NCBI RefSeq assembly: GCF_001571325.1
Contig: NZ_BCTO01000029.1
Location: 1-56,704, forward strand
Direction of reading: 5' to 3'
Source: Delftia tsuruhatensis NBRC 16741
GTDB lineage: Bacteria; Pseudomonadota; Gammaproteobacteria; Burkholderiales; Burkholderiaceae_C
DNA length: 56,704 nt
In this document: piece by piece, positions 1-9,328 of the stretch
How the letters are laid out: each line of letters begins with the position of its first letter
Position numbering within the stretch: the stretch's first letter is position 1
Translations under genes and position numbers: made by a program
Notes under the pieces: generated by a model
Databases searched by the model: none
What the model was told of the DNA's origin: nothing
Seen by the model: the letters and a program-made list of their open reading frames with translations, nothing else

Positions 1-118
1 TTCCTCGGTGTCCCTGAGGCGGGCTCCGCCAGTGCCAGGAGGGAGGGCTGTGTACGGGCCAGGGTTAATTGCCAAATCCTTCCACAAGAACATCAGGACA
101 AGACAAGGAGACAAGGGA

Positions 119-1024
119 ATGATCAAGAACTTCAAGGGCAAGACGGCCGTGCTGACGGGCGCGGGCTCGGGCTTCGGCCTGGAGTGCGCGCGCATTGGCG
201 CGAAGCTGGGCATGAACCTGGTGCTGGTCGATGTGCAGCAGGAGGCGCTGGACAAGGCTGCCGCCGAGTTCGAAGGGCAGGGCGTGCGTGTGCTGGCACG
301 CCGCGTGGATGTGTCCGACGCAGCCCAGATGCAGGCCCTGGCCGACGAGGTGCGCCAGCAGTTCGGCGCGCCGCACTTCGTGTTCAACAACGCAGGCGTG
401 GGCGCGGGCGGGCTGGTCTGGGAGAACACGCTGGAAGATTGGCAGTGGGTGCTGGGCGTCAACCTCTGGGGCGTGATCCACGGCGTGCGGCTGTTCACGC
501 CCATGATGCTGGAGGCGGCCAAGGCCGATCCGTCCTTCGAGGGCCACATCGTCAACACGGCCAGCATGGCCGGGCTGCTGGCGCCGCCCAACATGGGCAT
601 CTACAACGTCAGCAAGCACGCCGTGGTGAGCCTGACCGAGACGCTGTACCAGGACCTGGCCCTGGTCTCCGACCAGATCAGCGCCAGCGTGCTGTGCCCC
701 TTCTTCGTGCCCACGGGCATCAGCCACAGCGAGCGCAACCGGCCCAGCCATCTGGCCGCGCAGCCGCTGACGGCCAGCCAGAAGATAGGCCAGGCCATGA
801 GCGAGAAGGCCGTGGGCTCGGGCAAGGTCACGGCCCCCGATGTGGCGCAGAAGGTTTTCGACGCCATTGCGGCCAACCAGTTCTACATCTACAGCCATCC
901 GCAGGCGCTGGGCTCGGTCCAGACCCGCATGGAGGATGTGGTGCAGGGCCGCAACCCCACCGACCCGTTCGCGCACAAGCCCGAACTGGGCGCCAGCCTC
1001 AAGGCCTCGCTGCGCGCGGCCTGA
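119..1024 (+). CDS. SDR family NAD(P)-dependent oxidoreductase
   Basis: Short-chain dehydrogenase of 301 residues, a usual classical SDR length. Seen: the cofactor motif TGAGSGFG at residues 13-20, NNAG at 90-93, the catalytic Ser near 149 and the YxxxK pair Tyr162/Lys166 in YNVSK. This marks an active NAD(P)(H)-dependent oxidoreductase of the Rossmann fold; the substrate cannot be read from sequence. The start is chosen at ATG 119 because AAGGAG lies 9 bases upstream; the reading frame stays open further upstream but that part is not protein-like. It converges on the next gene with a 3-base gap and no clear terminator between them. Confidence 0.9.
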   Translation: MIKNFKGKTAVLTGAGSGFGLECARIGAKLGMNLVLVDVQQEALDKAAAEFEGQGVRVLARRVDVSDAAQMQALADEVRQQFGAPHFVFNNAGVGAGGLVWENTLEDWQWVLGVNLWGVIHGVRLFTPMMLEAAKADPSFEGHIVNTASMAGLLAPPNMGIYNVSKHAVVSLTETLYQDLALVSDQISASVLCPFFVPTGISHSERNRPSHLAAQPLTASQKIGQAMSEKAVGSGKVTAPDVAQKVFDAIAANQFYIYSHPQALGSVQTRMEDVVQGRNPTDPFAHKPELGASLKASLRAA

Positions 1025-1027
1025 GCG

Positions 1028-1726
1028 TCAGTCCTCTTCGTCCGGGTCCGGCCTGTGGGGGGCTGGCCTGGCGGGAGCCTCGGCCTTTTCCTCTGGCGGC
1101 GCGGAGGGCAGGGGCCGCACCAGCCGCACCATGAGCTGGTTGCCGCGCCCCATGTCGGGCCGCGTCTCCAGGCTGTCGAGGTCAATCGCCCAGGCCTGCT
1201 GGGCCGACAGCTGCGTACCGGCGCTGCCCGAGATGTTGCTGTAGTTGTAGGGATTGACGGGCCGTGCGTTCACCGCTGCCGTGCCCGTCCAGTGCCAGCC
1301 GCGCGGCGCGCCCGGGAACAGCTCGGGCGACAGGCCTTGCGGCCGTATATCGCGCGAGATCAGCCGGCGCATCTCGTTGACGCGCGGCAGGCGCCAGCGC
1401 ACGCCGTCCTGCTTGGCCCGCTCGGCGGCCAGGGCCTGCGCCTGCTTGTGCGTGAACAGCTCCGGCAGGCCCGCGCAGGTCTTGCCATTCCAGTGCATGC
1501 CTTCCACGCAGCGCGGCCACAGCAGGCGGGCGCGGCGGTCGATCACGTCGCGGCCGTCTTCGGACACTTCCAGCATGGCAGTGGCGCCGGCCTTGGCGTC
1601 ACCGCGGGCCTGCGGCGGCGCCGCATGGGCCGGGCCCTGCATGCACGCGCCCAGCAGCAGGGCGGCGAGCAGGGGCCTTGGCAATGCGTTGAGGGTCGGC
1701 AGGAAGAGGGGCGTGGATGAGTGCAT
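1028..1726 (-). CDS. DUF1566 (Lcl C-terminal) domain lipoprotein
   Basis: 232 residues. The N-terminus has a hydrophobic segment ending in LLLGAC, a plausible lipobox, so export and lipidation are inferred. The body carries the DUF1566 pattern: D-x-R-x-x-L-x-W-x-R-C, then WRLPRVNEMRRLI and a C-terminal MVRLVRP. Proteins with this domain are surface or periplasmic, of unknown function; many resemble C-type-lectin-like folds. A Pro/Glu-rich acidic tail closes the protein. ATG 1724-1726 is chosen because it directly precedes the signal sequence; the frame is open for another 1.4 kb upstream only as an antisense shadow of the MFS gene. Confidence 0.75.
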   Translation of the reverse strand: MHSSTPLFLPTLNALPRPLLAALLLGACMQGPAHAAPPQARGDAKAGATAMLEVSEDGRDVIDRRARLLWPRCVEGMHWNGKTCAGLPELFTHKQAQALAAERAKQDGVRWRLPRVNEMRRLISRDIRPQGLSPELFPGAPRGWHWTGTAAVNARPVNPYNYSNISGSAGTQLSAQQAWAIDLDSLETRPDMGRGNQLMVRLVRPLPSAPPEEKAEAPARPAPHRPDPDEED

Positions 1727-1897
1727 GGGGTGCCTATGCTGCTGTGGTGGCAATCTCGTATCCGAGCGTAACAGGGTTGCGGCCCCGCAAACTTGTGCCA
1801 CGGCAAGCCGCCAGCGCCGCACGCGCCGGCCTGCCTGCCCAGGAAATGTGAGCACCGCCCTGCAGCCCGCAGCGCTTGCCGCCACAATGGCGCGTCT

Positions 1898-3151
1898 ATG
1901 TCTGCGTCTATGCCTTCTCCCTCTTCTTCTCCCGCTTCCCCTGATTCCCACACGCTGCGCCTGGTGCTGATCCTGGGCCTGCTCTCGGCCATCGGCCCGT
2001 TTGCCATCGACATGTACCTGCCCGCGCTGCCCCAGATCGGCAGCAGCCTGGGCGCCCAGGTGGGCGCGGTGCAGGCCAGCCTGACGGCCTTCTTCCTCTC
2101 GCTGGGCGTGGGCCAGCTGCTGTACGGGCCGGTCTCGGACATGGTGGGGCGCAAGCCGCCGCTGTACTTCGGCCTGACCGTGTTCGCGCTGGCCAGCGTG
2201 GGCTGCGCCATGGCCACCAGCATCGAGACGCTGGTGGTGCTGCGCTTCATCCAGGGCCTGGGCGCGGCCGCCGGCATGGCCGTGCCGCGCGCCGTGGTGC
2301 GCGACCTGCACACCGGCCATGCGGCGGCCCGCATGATGTCGCTGCTGATGCTGGTGTTCAGCGTCTCTCCCATCCTGGCGCCGCTGGCCGGCAGCGGCGT
2401 GATCGCCGTCAGCAGCTGGCGCGGCGTGTTCTGGGCCGTGGCCGTGGCGGCCGTGATCGGCCTGGCGGCCGTGTTCATGGGCCTGAAGGAAACGCGCGGG
2501 GCCGCCGCGCGGCTGGACAGCAGCGTGGCCGGCGCACTGCGCGCCTATGGCGTGCTGCTGCGCGACTGGCATTACCTGGGCCTGGTCTTCATCGGCGGCT
2601 GCGCCATGGCGGGCTTTTTCGTCTACCTGGCTGGCTCCCCCTTTGTGCTGATCAACTACTACGGGCTCAGCTCCACCCAGTACAGCCTGGCCTTCGGGCT
2701 CAACGCCATCGCCTTCATAGGCGCGGCGCAGTTCACGGGCTGGCTGGGCCAGCGTTTCGGCCTGGTGCGCGTGGTCAAGGTGGCGGCCACCGGCTCGGGC
2801 CTGGTGATGCTGTCGCTGCTGTCGTACTACCTGCTGGGCGGTGAGCGGCTGGCCGTGCTGATCGGCCTGTACTTCGTGGCCAGCGCGCTGATGGGGCTGG
2901 TGATTCCGACGACCTCGGTGCTGGCGCTGGAGGAGCATGGTGCCATCGCCGGCACGGCCTCGGCGCTGCTGGGCACGCTGCAGATGCTGTCGGGCGCGGC
3001 GGCCATGCAGATCGTGGGCCTGTTCTCCACGGGCAAGCCCCTGCCCATGGTGGTGGGCATGGCCACGGGCGCGCTGATCGGCGTGGCGCTGGCCTGGATC
3101 ACGCTGGGCGGCGCACGTGCCCACCGCGTGGGTGCAAAGGGCCTTTCATGA
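1898..3151 (+). CDS. MFS drug efflux transporter, Bcr/CflA family
   Basis: 417-residue inner membrane protein with about 12 hydrophobic segments. The first helix region has the DHA1/Bcr pattern PFAIDMYLPALP, and loop 2-3 has GPVSDMVGRKPP, the MFS motif A (GxxxDxxGR). The RFIQGLGAAAGMAVPRAVVRD stretch is typical of the Bcr/CflA branch, which exports bicyclomycin, sulfonamides or cysteine by proton antiport. ATG 1898 is preferred; an ATG four codons later is equally possible. Its stop overlaps the next start as ATGA, so both pumps are probably translated from one message. Confidence 0.88.
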   Translation: MSASMPSPSSSPASPDSHTLRLVLILGLLSAIGPFAIDMYLPALPQIGSSLGAQVGAVQASLTAFFLSLGVGQLLYGPVSDMVGRKPPLYFGLTVFALASVGCAMATSIETLVVLRFIQGLGAAAGMAVPRAVVRDLHTGHAAARMMSLLMLVFSVSPILAPLAGSGVIAVSSWRGVFWAVAVAAVIGLAAVFMGLKETRGAAARLDSSVAGALRAYGVLLRDWHYLGLVFIGGCAMAGFFVYLAGSPFVLINYYGLSSTQYSLAFGLNAIAFIGAAQFTGWLGQRFGLVRVVKVAATGSGLVMLSLLSYYLLGGERLAVLIGLYFVASALMGLVIPTTSVLALEEHGAIAGTASALLGTLQMLSGAAAMQIVGLFSTGKPLPMVVGMATGALIGVALAWITLGGARAHRVGAKGLS

Positions 3152-4575
3152 GCGTGGCTCCCGCAGCAGAGGCTGGTGGGCCTGTACCCGACGGACTTGC
3201 GTCCGGCCCCCGCGGCCAGGCCATGCTGGTCATCATCCTGGGGCTGACGCTGTCGGTGCTGGACAGTACCCTGGTCAATCTGGCACTGCCAGCCATGGCG
3301 CGCGAGCTGCAGGCCAGCTCGGCCCATACGCTGTGGGTGGTCAATTCCTACCAGCTTGCCAGCCTGGTGCTGCTGCTGCCGCTGGCGGCCCTGGGCGAAC
3401 GCCTGGGCTACCGCCGCGTGTATCTGGTGGGCATGCTGGTGTTCTCCCTGGCCTCGCTGGCAGCCATGCTGGCCACATCGCTGCCCACGCTGGTGGCTGC
3501 GCGGGCGCTGCAGGGCCTGGGCGCTGCGGGCGTGATGAGCGTCAACGCCGCCCTGGTGCGGCTGATCTATCCGCGTGCCTTGCTGGGCCGGGGCATGGCC
3601 GTCAATTCGCTGGTGGTGGCCACGGCATCCATGGCCGGGCCTTCGGTGGCGGCGGCCATTTTGTCGGTGGCCAGCTGGCCCTGGCTGTTTGCGGCCAACC
3701 TGCCGCTGGGCCTGTTCACGCTGTGGCTGGGACGCCGGGCGCTGCCGGCCAATGCGGTGCCGGCACACGCGGGCGCGCGGCTGTCGCCACTGGATGTGCT
3801 GCTCAACATCCTCATGTTCAGCCTGATCTTCCTGGGCGGCGAGCAGCTGGGCATGCGCGCCGGCGGTGCCCAGTCGTCCCTGCCTTCGGGTTGGTGGCTG
3901 CTGGGCGCGGGCCTGCTGGTGGGGCTGTGGTATGTGCGCCGCCAGTGGCGCCTGCCTGCGCCGCTGCTGCCGGTGGACCTGCTGCGCATTCCGGTGTTCG
4001 CGCTGTCCATGTGCGGATCGGTGAGCGCCTTTTGCGCGCAGATGCTGGCCTACCTGGCCCTGCCTTTCCTGCTGCTGGAGTCGCACGGCATGTCGCCCAT
4101 CGAGGCCGGGCTGCTGATCACGGCCTGGCCGCTGGCCACGGTGATGACGGCGCCCATTGCGGGCCGGCTCATCGGCCGCTATGCGGACGGGCTGCTGGGC
4201 GGCATCGGCATGGCCATGTTCGCCTGCGGCCTGTGGGCGCTGGCGGCCATGCCCGATGCGCCCTCGACCCTGGACATGGTCTGGCGCATGCTGCTGGCGG
4301 GCAGCGGCTTTGCGCTGTACCAGTCGCCCAACAACCACACCATCGTGACCTCGGCGCCGCTGGCGCGCAGCGGCGCGGCCGGCGGCATGCTGAGCTCGGC
4401 GCGGCTCACGGGGCAGACGCTGGGGGCCGTGGTGCTGGCCACCATCTTCACCGTCTCGGGCGGGCATGGCGGCCATGCCGAAATCGTGGCCCTGGCCGTG
4501 GCGGGCTGCTTTGCGGCCATGGCGGGCGTGTTCAGCATGCTGCGCGTGCGCACGGCGCCCGCTGCCAGGCACTGA
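3148..4575 (+). CDS. MFS transporter, DHA2 (EmrB/QacA/SmvA-like) family
   Basis: 475 residues with about 14 hydrophobic segments, fitting the DHA2 proton-drug antiporters. Seen: LDSTLVNLALPAM in helix 1 (family motif with the Asp), LGERLGYRRVY as motif A, and RALQGLGAAGVMSVNAALVR as motif C-like helix. Substrates of this family are cationic or hydrophobic drugs and detergents; the actual substrate is not readable. It overlaps the Bcr-type pump by 4 bases. An exporter pair followed closely by an RND operon makes a 7.6 kb efflux block without any obvious regulator gene. Confidence 0.85.
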   Translation: MSVAPAAEAGGPVPDGLASGPRGQAMLVIILGLTLSVLDSTLVNLALPAMARELQASSAHTLWVVNSYQLASLVLLLPLAALGERLGYRRVYLVGMLVFSLASLAAMLATSLPTLVAARALQGLGAAGVMSVNAALVRLIYPRALLGRGMAVNSLVVATASMAGPSVAAAILSVASWPWLFAANLPLGLFTLWLGRRALPANAVPAHAGARLSPLDVLLNILMFSLIFLGGEQLGMRAGGAQSSLPSGWWLLGAGLLVGLWYVRRQWRLPAPLLPVDLLRIPVFALSMCGSVSAFCAQMLAYLALPFLLLESHGMSPIEAGLLITAWPLATVMTAPIAGRLIGRYADGLLGGIGMAMFACGLWALAAMPDAPSTLDMVWRMLLAGSGFALYQSPNNHTIVTSAPLARSGAAGGMLSSARLTGQTLGAVVLATIFTVSGGHGGHAEIVALAVAGCFAAMAGVFSMLRVRTAPAARH

Positions 4576-4600
4576 ACAGACCGGCAAATGGCATTGAACT

Positions 4601-4675
4601 TGCATGTGTCGGCGCGCTCCGACACCTGCATCATCCTGGATGGTCTTGCCACGAGACTGCGGTGGCATGCCATCC
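4601..4675. promoter_or_regulatory. two inverted repeats upstream of RND efflux operon
   Basis: Dyad 1: GTGTCGG (4606-4612) and CCGACAC (4619-4625) around a 6-base centre, flanked by TGCA at 4601-4604 and 4627-4630. Dyad 2: GGATGG (4638-4643) with CCATCC (4670-4675), and GCCAC (4648-4652) with GTGGC (4662-4666). Dyad 1 could be a terminator for the MFS genes, but no T-run follows. Both could be repressor operators, since the RND start is at 4742. Confidence 0.45.
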
Positions 4676-4741
4676 ACTTTACAAACAAGAAATATGGGCA
4701 CTGCACAATCGTGCGATGCCCCCAACGACTTCGCTGTTCCT

Positions 4742-6121
4742 ATGAATTTTGACGTGCCTCTTTCGCCGAGTACGCGCCTTGCGGCGCCTTCCGATTCCCA
4801 GCCCGGCGCAGGGCACGCACAACCTTCTGCCTCGCTTGCACGCAGCAAGCGCCCCGGTGCTGCCGTGCTGTGCGCGCTGGCACTGGCCGCCAGCCTGGCC
4901 GCCTGCTCCAGGCAGGATGCAGCGCCCGCCGCCGCAGCCAAGGCTGCGCCCGAGGTGGGCGTGGTCACGCTGCAAAAGCAGAGCCAGCAGCTGGAGGCCA
5001 CGCTGCCGGGCCGCACACGCGCCTCGCTGACCGCCGAGGTGCGGCCCCAGGTCTCGGGCATCGTGCAAAAGCGCCTGTTCACCGAAGGCGCCCTGGTGCG
5101 CCAGGGCCAGCAGCTCTACCAGATCGACGCGGCCTCGCTGCGCGCCACCGAGGCCAGCGCCCAGGCGGCCCTGGCCAAGGCCGAGGCCAGCGCCCGCACG
5201 CTGGAGGCCACGTCGCGGCGCAATGCCGAGCTGGTCAAGATCGATGCCATCAGCCAGCAGGCGTTTGAAGAAAGCCAGGCCGCCGCAGCCCAGTCGCGCT
5301 CGGACGTGGCCGTGGCCAAGGCCAATCTGGAGACCGCGCGCATCAACCTCAAGTACAGCCGCATCGAGGCGCCCATCAGCGGGCGCATCAGCCTGTCCAC
5401 GGTGACGCCGGGCGCGCTGGTGACGGCCAACCAGACGGAGGCGCTGACCTCCATCGTGCAGCTGGACCCCATGTATGTGGACTTCACCCAGTCCACCAGC
5501 GAGCTGCTGCAGCTCAAGCGCGACTGGGATGCCGGGCGCTTCCAGAAGGTGGAGGGCGACAAGGTCGCCGTGCGTATCCGCCTGGACGATGGCACGGAAT
5601 ACGGCCACCAGGGCAAGCTGCAGTTTGCCGGCGTGATCGTCAATGCCACCACGGGCAGCGTCACGCTGCGCGCCGTGGTGCCCAACCCGCAGGGCCTGCT
5701 CATGCCCGGCATGTATGTGCAGGCGCTGCTGCCCACGGGCCTGGCGCCCGAGGCGCTGCTGGTGCCCCAGCAGTCGGTGACGCGCGACCTGACCGGCAAG
5801 GCCAGCGTGCTGGTGGCCAAGGCCGACGACGTGATCGAGCGCAGGCCCGTGAACATCGACCGGGCCGTGGGCAATATGTGGCTGCTGCAGGACGGCCTGT
5901 CGGCCGGCGAGCGCGTGGTGGTCGATGGCTTCCAGCGCATCAAGCCCGGCGACAAGGTGCGCGCCGTGGAGGTGGACCTGCGCGCCAAGGCCCAGGCCCG
6001 CAAGGGCAAGCCCGCTGATGGCCCGGCAGCGGCGGCCGCGCCTGGCGCTGCCGACCAGGCTTCCGCGGCCGCTGAACCTGCTCCTGCACCCGCAGCGGCT
6101 CCGGCCCCTGCGGCCCGGTAA
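4742..6121 (+). CDS. RND efflux periplasmic adaptor (MexA/AcrA family)
   Basis: 459 residues. A hydrophobic stretch ends in ASLAAC with Cys55, a lipobox, although the n-region before it is unusually long. The body shows the adaptor layout: beta-barrel/lipoyl half (TLPGRTRASLTAEVRPQVSG), an alpha-hairpin rich in Ala/Glu, lipoyl second half (YSRIEAPISGRISLS), and the C-terminal LLVPQQSVTRD barrel strand. The adaptor bridges the inner membrane pump and the outer membrane channel across the periplasm. The C-terminal 40 residues are an Ala/Pro-rich tail. ATG 4742 is chosen; an upstream in-frame ATG at 4694 would add 16 residues. Confidence 0.9.
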   Translation: MNFDVPLSPSTRLAAPSDSQPGAGHAQPSASLARSKRPGAAVLCALALAASLAACSRQDAAPAAAAKAAPEVGVVTLQKQSQQLEATLPGRTRASLTAEVRPQVSGIVQKRLFTEGALVRQGQQLYQIDAASLRATEASAQAALAKAEASARTLEATSRRNAELVKIDAISQQAFEESQAAAAQSRSDVAVAKANLETARINLKYSRIEAPISGRISLSTVTPGALVTANQTEALTSIVQLDPMYVDFTQSTSELLQLKRDWDAGRFQKVEGDKVAVRIRLDDGTEYGHQGKLQFAGVIVNATTGSVTLRAVVPNPQGLLMPGMYVQALLPTGLAPEALLVPQQSVTRDLTGKASVLVAKADDVIERRPVNIDRAVGNMWLLQDGLSAGERVVVDGFQRIKPGDKVRAVEVDLRAKAQARKGKPADGPAAAAAPGAADQASAAAEPAPAPAAAPAPAAR

Positions 6122-6139
6122 GCCGCAGGAACCCGTCAC

Positions 6140-9100
6140 ATGGCTCAGTTCTTCATCAACCGGCCCATCTTCGCGTGGGTCATCGCCATCGTCATCATGC
6201 TGGGCGGCGCGCTGTCCATCTTCACGCTGCCGCTGGAGCAATACCCCGACATCGCGCCGCCGCGCGTGACCATCGGCGCGCAGTACACGGGCGCCTCGGC
6301 CGAGACGGTCGAGAACTCGGTGACCCAGATCATCGAGCAGCAGCTCAAGGGCATCGACAACATGCTCTACATGAGCTCCACGTCCGACGCCTCGGGCCGC
6401 GCGCGCACCACGCTGACCTTTGCGCCGGGCACCAACATCGACGTGGCCCAGGTGCAGGTGCAAAACAAGCTGCAGTCCGCCGTGAACCGCCTGCCCGACG
6501 CCGTCAAGAGCCGGGGCGTGTTCGTGAACAAGGGCGGCCAGGACTTCCTGGTCACCTACAGCTTCTTCTCCAAGGACCCGGCCATGACCGCGGTCGACAT
6601 CGGCGACTACCTGACCAGCAACCTGGTCGACGTGATCGGCCGGCTGGACGGCGTGGGCGATGTCAACGTCTTCGGCACCAACTATGCGATGCGCATCTGG
6701 ATGGACCCGGCCAAGATGGAGAAGTACGCGCTGATGCCGTCGGACCTGGTCAATGCGCTGAACTCGCAGAACGCCCAGGTCTCGGCCGGCCAGCTGGGCG
6801 CGCTGCCCGCCGTCGCGGACCAGCAGCTGAACGCCACCATCACGGCGCGCACCAAGCTCAAGACGGTGGAGCAGTTCGAGGACATCGTCCTGAAGTCGTC
6901 CGTGGACGGCTCGGTGGTGCTCATGAAGGACGTGGCCCGCGTGGAGCTGGGCGCCGACAACCTGACCATCAAGGCCAAGCTCAACGGCCTGCCGGGCGCG
7001 GGCATGGGCATCGTGCTGGCCGATGGCGCCAACGCCATGAACGTGGCCGACACCATCGCTGCCAAGCTGGCCGAGCTCAAGCCCTTCTTTCCCAACGAGA
7101 TCGACTACTTCGTCAGCTCGGACTCCACGCCCTTCGTGCGCGCCTCCATCAAGGAAGTGGTCAGCGCGCTGGGCGAGGCCATGATCCTCGTGGTCATCGT
7201 GATGTTCATCTTCCTGCAGAACTTCCGCGCCACGATGATCCCCGCCATCGCCGTGCCCGTGGTGCTGCTGGGCACCTTCGGCGTGCTGTCGCTGGCCGGG
7301 TACTCGATCAATACGCTGACCATGTTCGCCATGGTGCTGGCCATCGGCCTGCTGGTGGACGATGCCATCGTCGTGGTGGAGAACGTCGAGCGCGTGATGC
7401 ACGAGACGGGCATGTCGCCCAAGCAGGCCACGCGCCAGTCCATGCGCGAGATCACGCCAGCCCTGGTGGGCATCGGCGTGACGCTGTCGGCCGTGTTCGT
7501 GCCCATGGCCTTCTTCGGCGGCTCCACGGGCGTGATCTACCGGCAGTTCTCCATCACCATCGTCGCGGCCATGGCGCTGTCGGTGTTCGTGGCGCTGACG
7601 CTCACGCCGGCGCTGTGCGCCACGCTGCTCAAGCCGCCCGCAGCGGGCGGGGCAGGGCATGACCGCCCGATCCGCAGCGGCATCCTGGGGGTGAACGACC
7701 GGTTCTTCCGCTGGTTCAACCACCATTTCGACGCCACGGCCGCGCGCTACCAGGGCACGGTGGCGTACTCGCTGCGCCGGGCCAAGCGCATGATGCTGAT
7801 CTTCCTGGCCGTCTGCGGCGTGGTCTGGCTGCTGATGGCGCGCCTGCCCACGTCCTTCCTGCCCGACGAGGACCAGGGCTTTGTCTTCGTCAACATCAAC
7901 CTGCCCTCGGGCGCGGCCGACACGCGGCTGCAGGGCGTGCTCGACGAGGTGCGCGACTACTTTGCCAGGCAGCCCGACGTGCTGAGCTTCTACCAGGTCT
8001 CTGGCCTGAACGGCGACCAGGCCTCGGCACGCGCCTTCGTGCGGCTGAAGACCTGGGAGGAGCGCCCGCTGCCGGGCCAGTCGGCCTCCGAGATCGCGCA
8101 CCGGGCGACCCGGGAGCTGGCCTCCATCCGCGATGCGCGCGTGCTGGTCATGCTGCCGCCGGCCGTGCGCGGCCTGGGCTCCAGCTCGGGCTTCAACTTC
8201 ATGATCAAGGACATGAACGGCCTGGGCCACCAGGCGCTGCTGCAGGCCAAGGAAAAATTCCTGACCGAGGCCCGCAAGCGCCCCGAGCTCACCAATCTGC
8301 GCATGACCAACCTGGAGGACGCCAGCGAGCTGCGCCTGGACATCGACGACCGCAAGGCCGCCGCGCTCGGCCTGTCGTACACCGACATCAACAGCGTGCT
8401 GTCCAGCGCCATGGGCGGCACCTATGTCAACGACTTCCTGAACAACGAGCGCGTCAAGCGCGTCTACATCCAGGGCGATGCGCCGCACCGCATGCTGCCC
8501 CAGGACATCGCCAAATGGACGGTGCGCAACGGCAAGGGCGAGATGGTGCCGTTCAGCGCCTTCTCCAGCAGCTACTGGGCCTACGGTTCGCCCCAGCTCA
8601 TGCGCTACAACGGCAACCCGGCCTACGAAATGGAAGGCCGCGCCGCGCCGGGCGTCAGCTCGGGCACGGCCATGCAGATCGTCGAGGACATCCTGCGCAC
8701 GCTGCCGGCCGGCATAGGCTACGAGTGGACGGGGGCCTCGCTGCAGGAGCGCCAGTCGGGCGCGCAGGCGCCGCTGCTGTACGCCATCTCCATCCTCTTC
8801 GTGTTCCTGTGCCTGGCGGCGCTGTACGAGAGCTGGACCGTGCCGCTGTCCGTGATGCTGGCCGTGCCGCTGGGCGTGGTGGGCGCGCTGGCCGCCACCT
8901 ATACGCGCGGGCTGACCAATGACGTGTACTTCCAGGTGGGCCTGCTGACCACGGTGGGCCTGGCATCCAAGAACGCCATCCTGATCGTGGAATTTGCCGT
9001 GCAGCTGCAGGAGCAGGGCAAGAGCATCTTCGACGCCGTGGTCTCGGCCGTGCGCCTGCGCCTGCGGCCCATTTTGATGACCTCGCTGGCCTTCGGCTTC

Positions 9101-9328
9101 GGCGTCATTCCGCTGGCCATCGGCACGGGTGCCGGCGCGGGCGGGCGCAATGCCATCGGCACGGCCGTGCTCGGCGGCATGCTGGCCTCCACGGTGCTGG
9201 GCATCTTCCTGGTGCCGGTGTTCTTCCTGCTGATCCGCAGCTGGTTCAAGAGCCACTCGCGCACGGATGAAGAAAGCCCGCAGCAGGCAACCGACTCACC
9301 CCATACCACCAAGGAGAGCGCAGCATGA
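6140..9328 (+). CDS. RND multidrug efflux permease (AcrB/MexB family, HAE1)
   Basis: 1,062 residues, the normal HAE1 length. The N-terminus FFINRPIFAWVIAI and FTLPLEQYPDIAPP are family hallmarks. Proton relay residues are in place: Asp407/Asp408 in GLLVDDAIVVVENVERV and a Lys near residue 944 in GLASKNAILIVEF. Twelve membrane helices in two repeats with two large periplasmic loops are evident. The trimer takes drugs from the periplasm or membrane and passes them to the outer membrane channel using the proton gradient. It lies 18 bases after the adaptor and overlaps the channel gene by 4 bases. Confidence 0.95.
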   Translation: MAQFFINRPIFAWVIAIVIMLGGALSIFTLPLEQYPDIAPPRVTIGAQYTGASAETVENSVTQIIEQQLKGIDNMLYMSSTSDASGRARTTLTFAPGTNIDVAQVQVQNKLQSAVNRLPDAVKSRGVFVNKGGQDFLVTYSFFSKDPAMTAVDIGDYLTSNLVDVIGRLDGVGDVNVFGTNYAMRIWMDPAKMEKYALMPSDLVNALNSQNAQVSAGQLGALPAVADQQLNATITARTKLKTVEQFEDIVLKSSVDGSVVLMKDVARVELGADNLTIKAKLNGLPGAGMGIVLADGANAMNVADTIAAKLAELKPFFPNEIDYFVSSDSTPFVRASIKEVVSALGEAMILVVIVMFIFLQNFRATMIPAIAVPVVLLGTFGVLSLAGYSINTLTMFAMVLAIGLLVDDAIVVVENVERVMHETGMSPKQATRQSMREITPALVGIGVTLSAVFVPMAFFGGSTGVIYRQFSITIVAAMALSVFVALTLTPALCATLLKPPAAGGAGHDRPIRSGILGVNDRFFRWFNHHFDATAARYQGTVAYSLRRAKRMMLIFLAVCGVVWLLMARLPTSFLPDEDQGFVFVNINLPSGAADTRLQGVLDEVRDYFARQPDVLSFYQVSGLNGDQASARAFVRLKTWEERPLPGQSASEIAHRATRELASIRDARVLVMLPPAVRGLGSSSGFNFMIKDMNGLGHQALLQAKEKFLTEARKRPELTNLRMTNLEDASELRLDIDDRKAAALGLSYTDINSVLSSAMGGTYVNDFLNNERVKRVYIQGDAPHRMLPQDIAKWTVRNGKGEMVPFSAFSSSYWAYGSPQLMRYNGNPAYEMEGRAAPGVSSGTAMQIVEDILRTLPAGIGYEWTGASLQERQSGAQAPLLYAISILFVFLCLAALYESWTVPLSVMLAVPLGVVGALAATYTRGLTNDVYFQVGLLTTVGLASKNAILIVEFAVQLQEQGKSIFDAVVSAVRLRLRPILMTSLAFGFGVIPLAIGTGAGAGGRNAIGTAVLGGMLASTVLGIFLVPVFFLLIRSWFKSHSRTDEESPQQATDSPHTTKESAA

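Noticed and set aside
1..118. Promoter boxes before the SDR gene
   Set aside because: Some AT-rich bases at 64-76 but no convincing -35/-10 pair.
1793..1897. Upstream extension of the Bcr-type pump
   Set aside because: 35 extra residues are Cys/His/Arg-rich and not hydrophobic; ATG 1898 fits the family better.
4679..9256. A 1,525-codon open frame on the minus strand opposite the RND genes
   Set aside because: Its translation is His/Gln/Ala/Arg-rich low complexity, typical of antisense frames in high-GC genes; no domain and no RBS.
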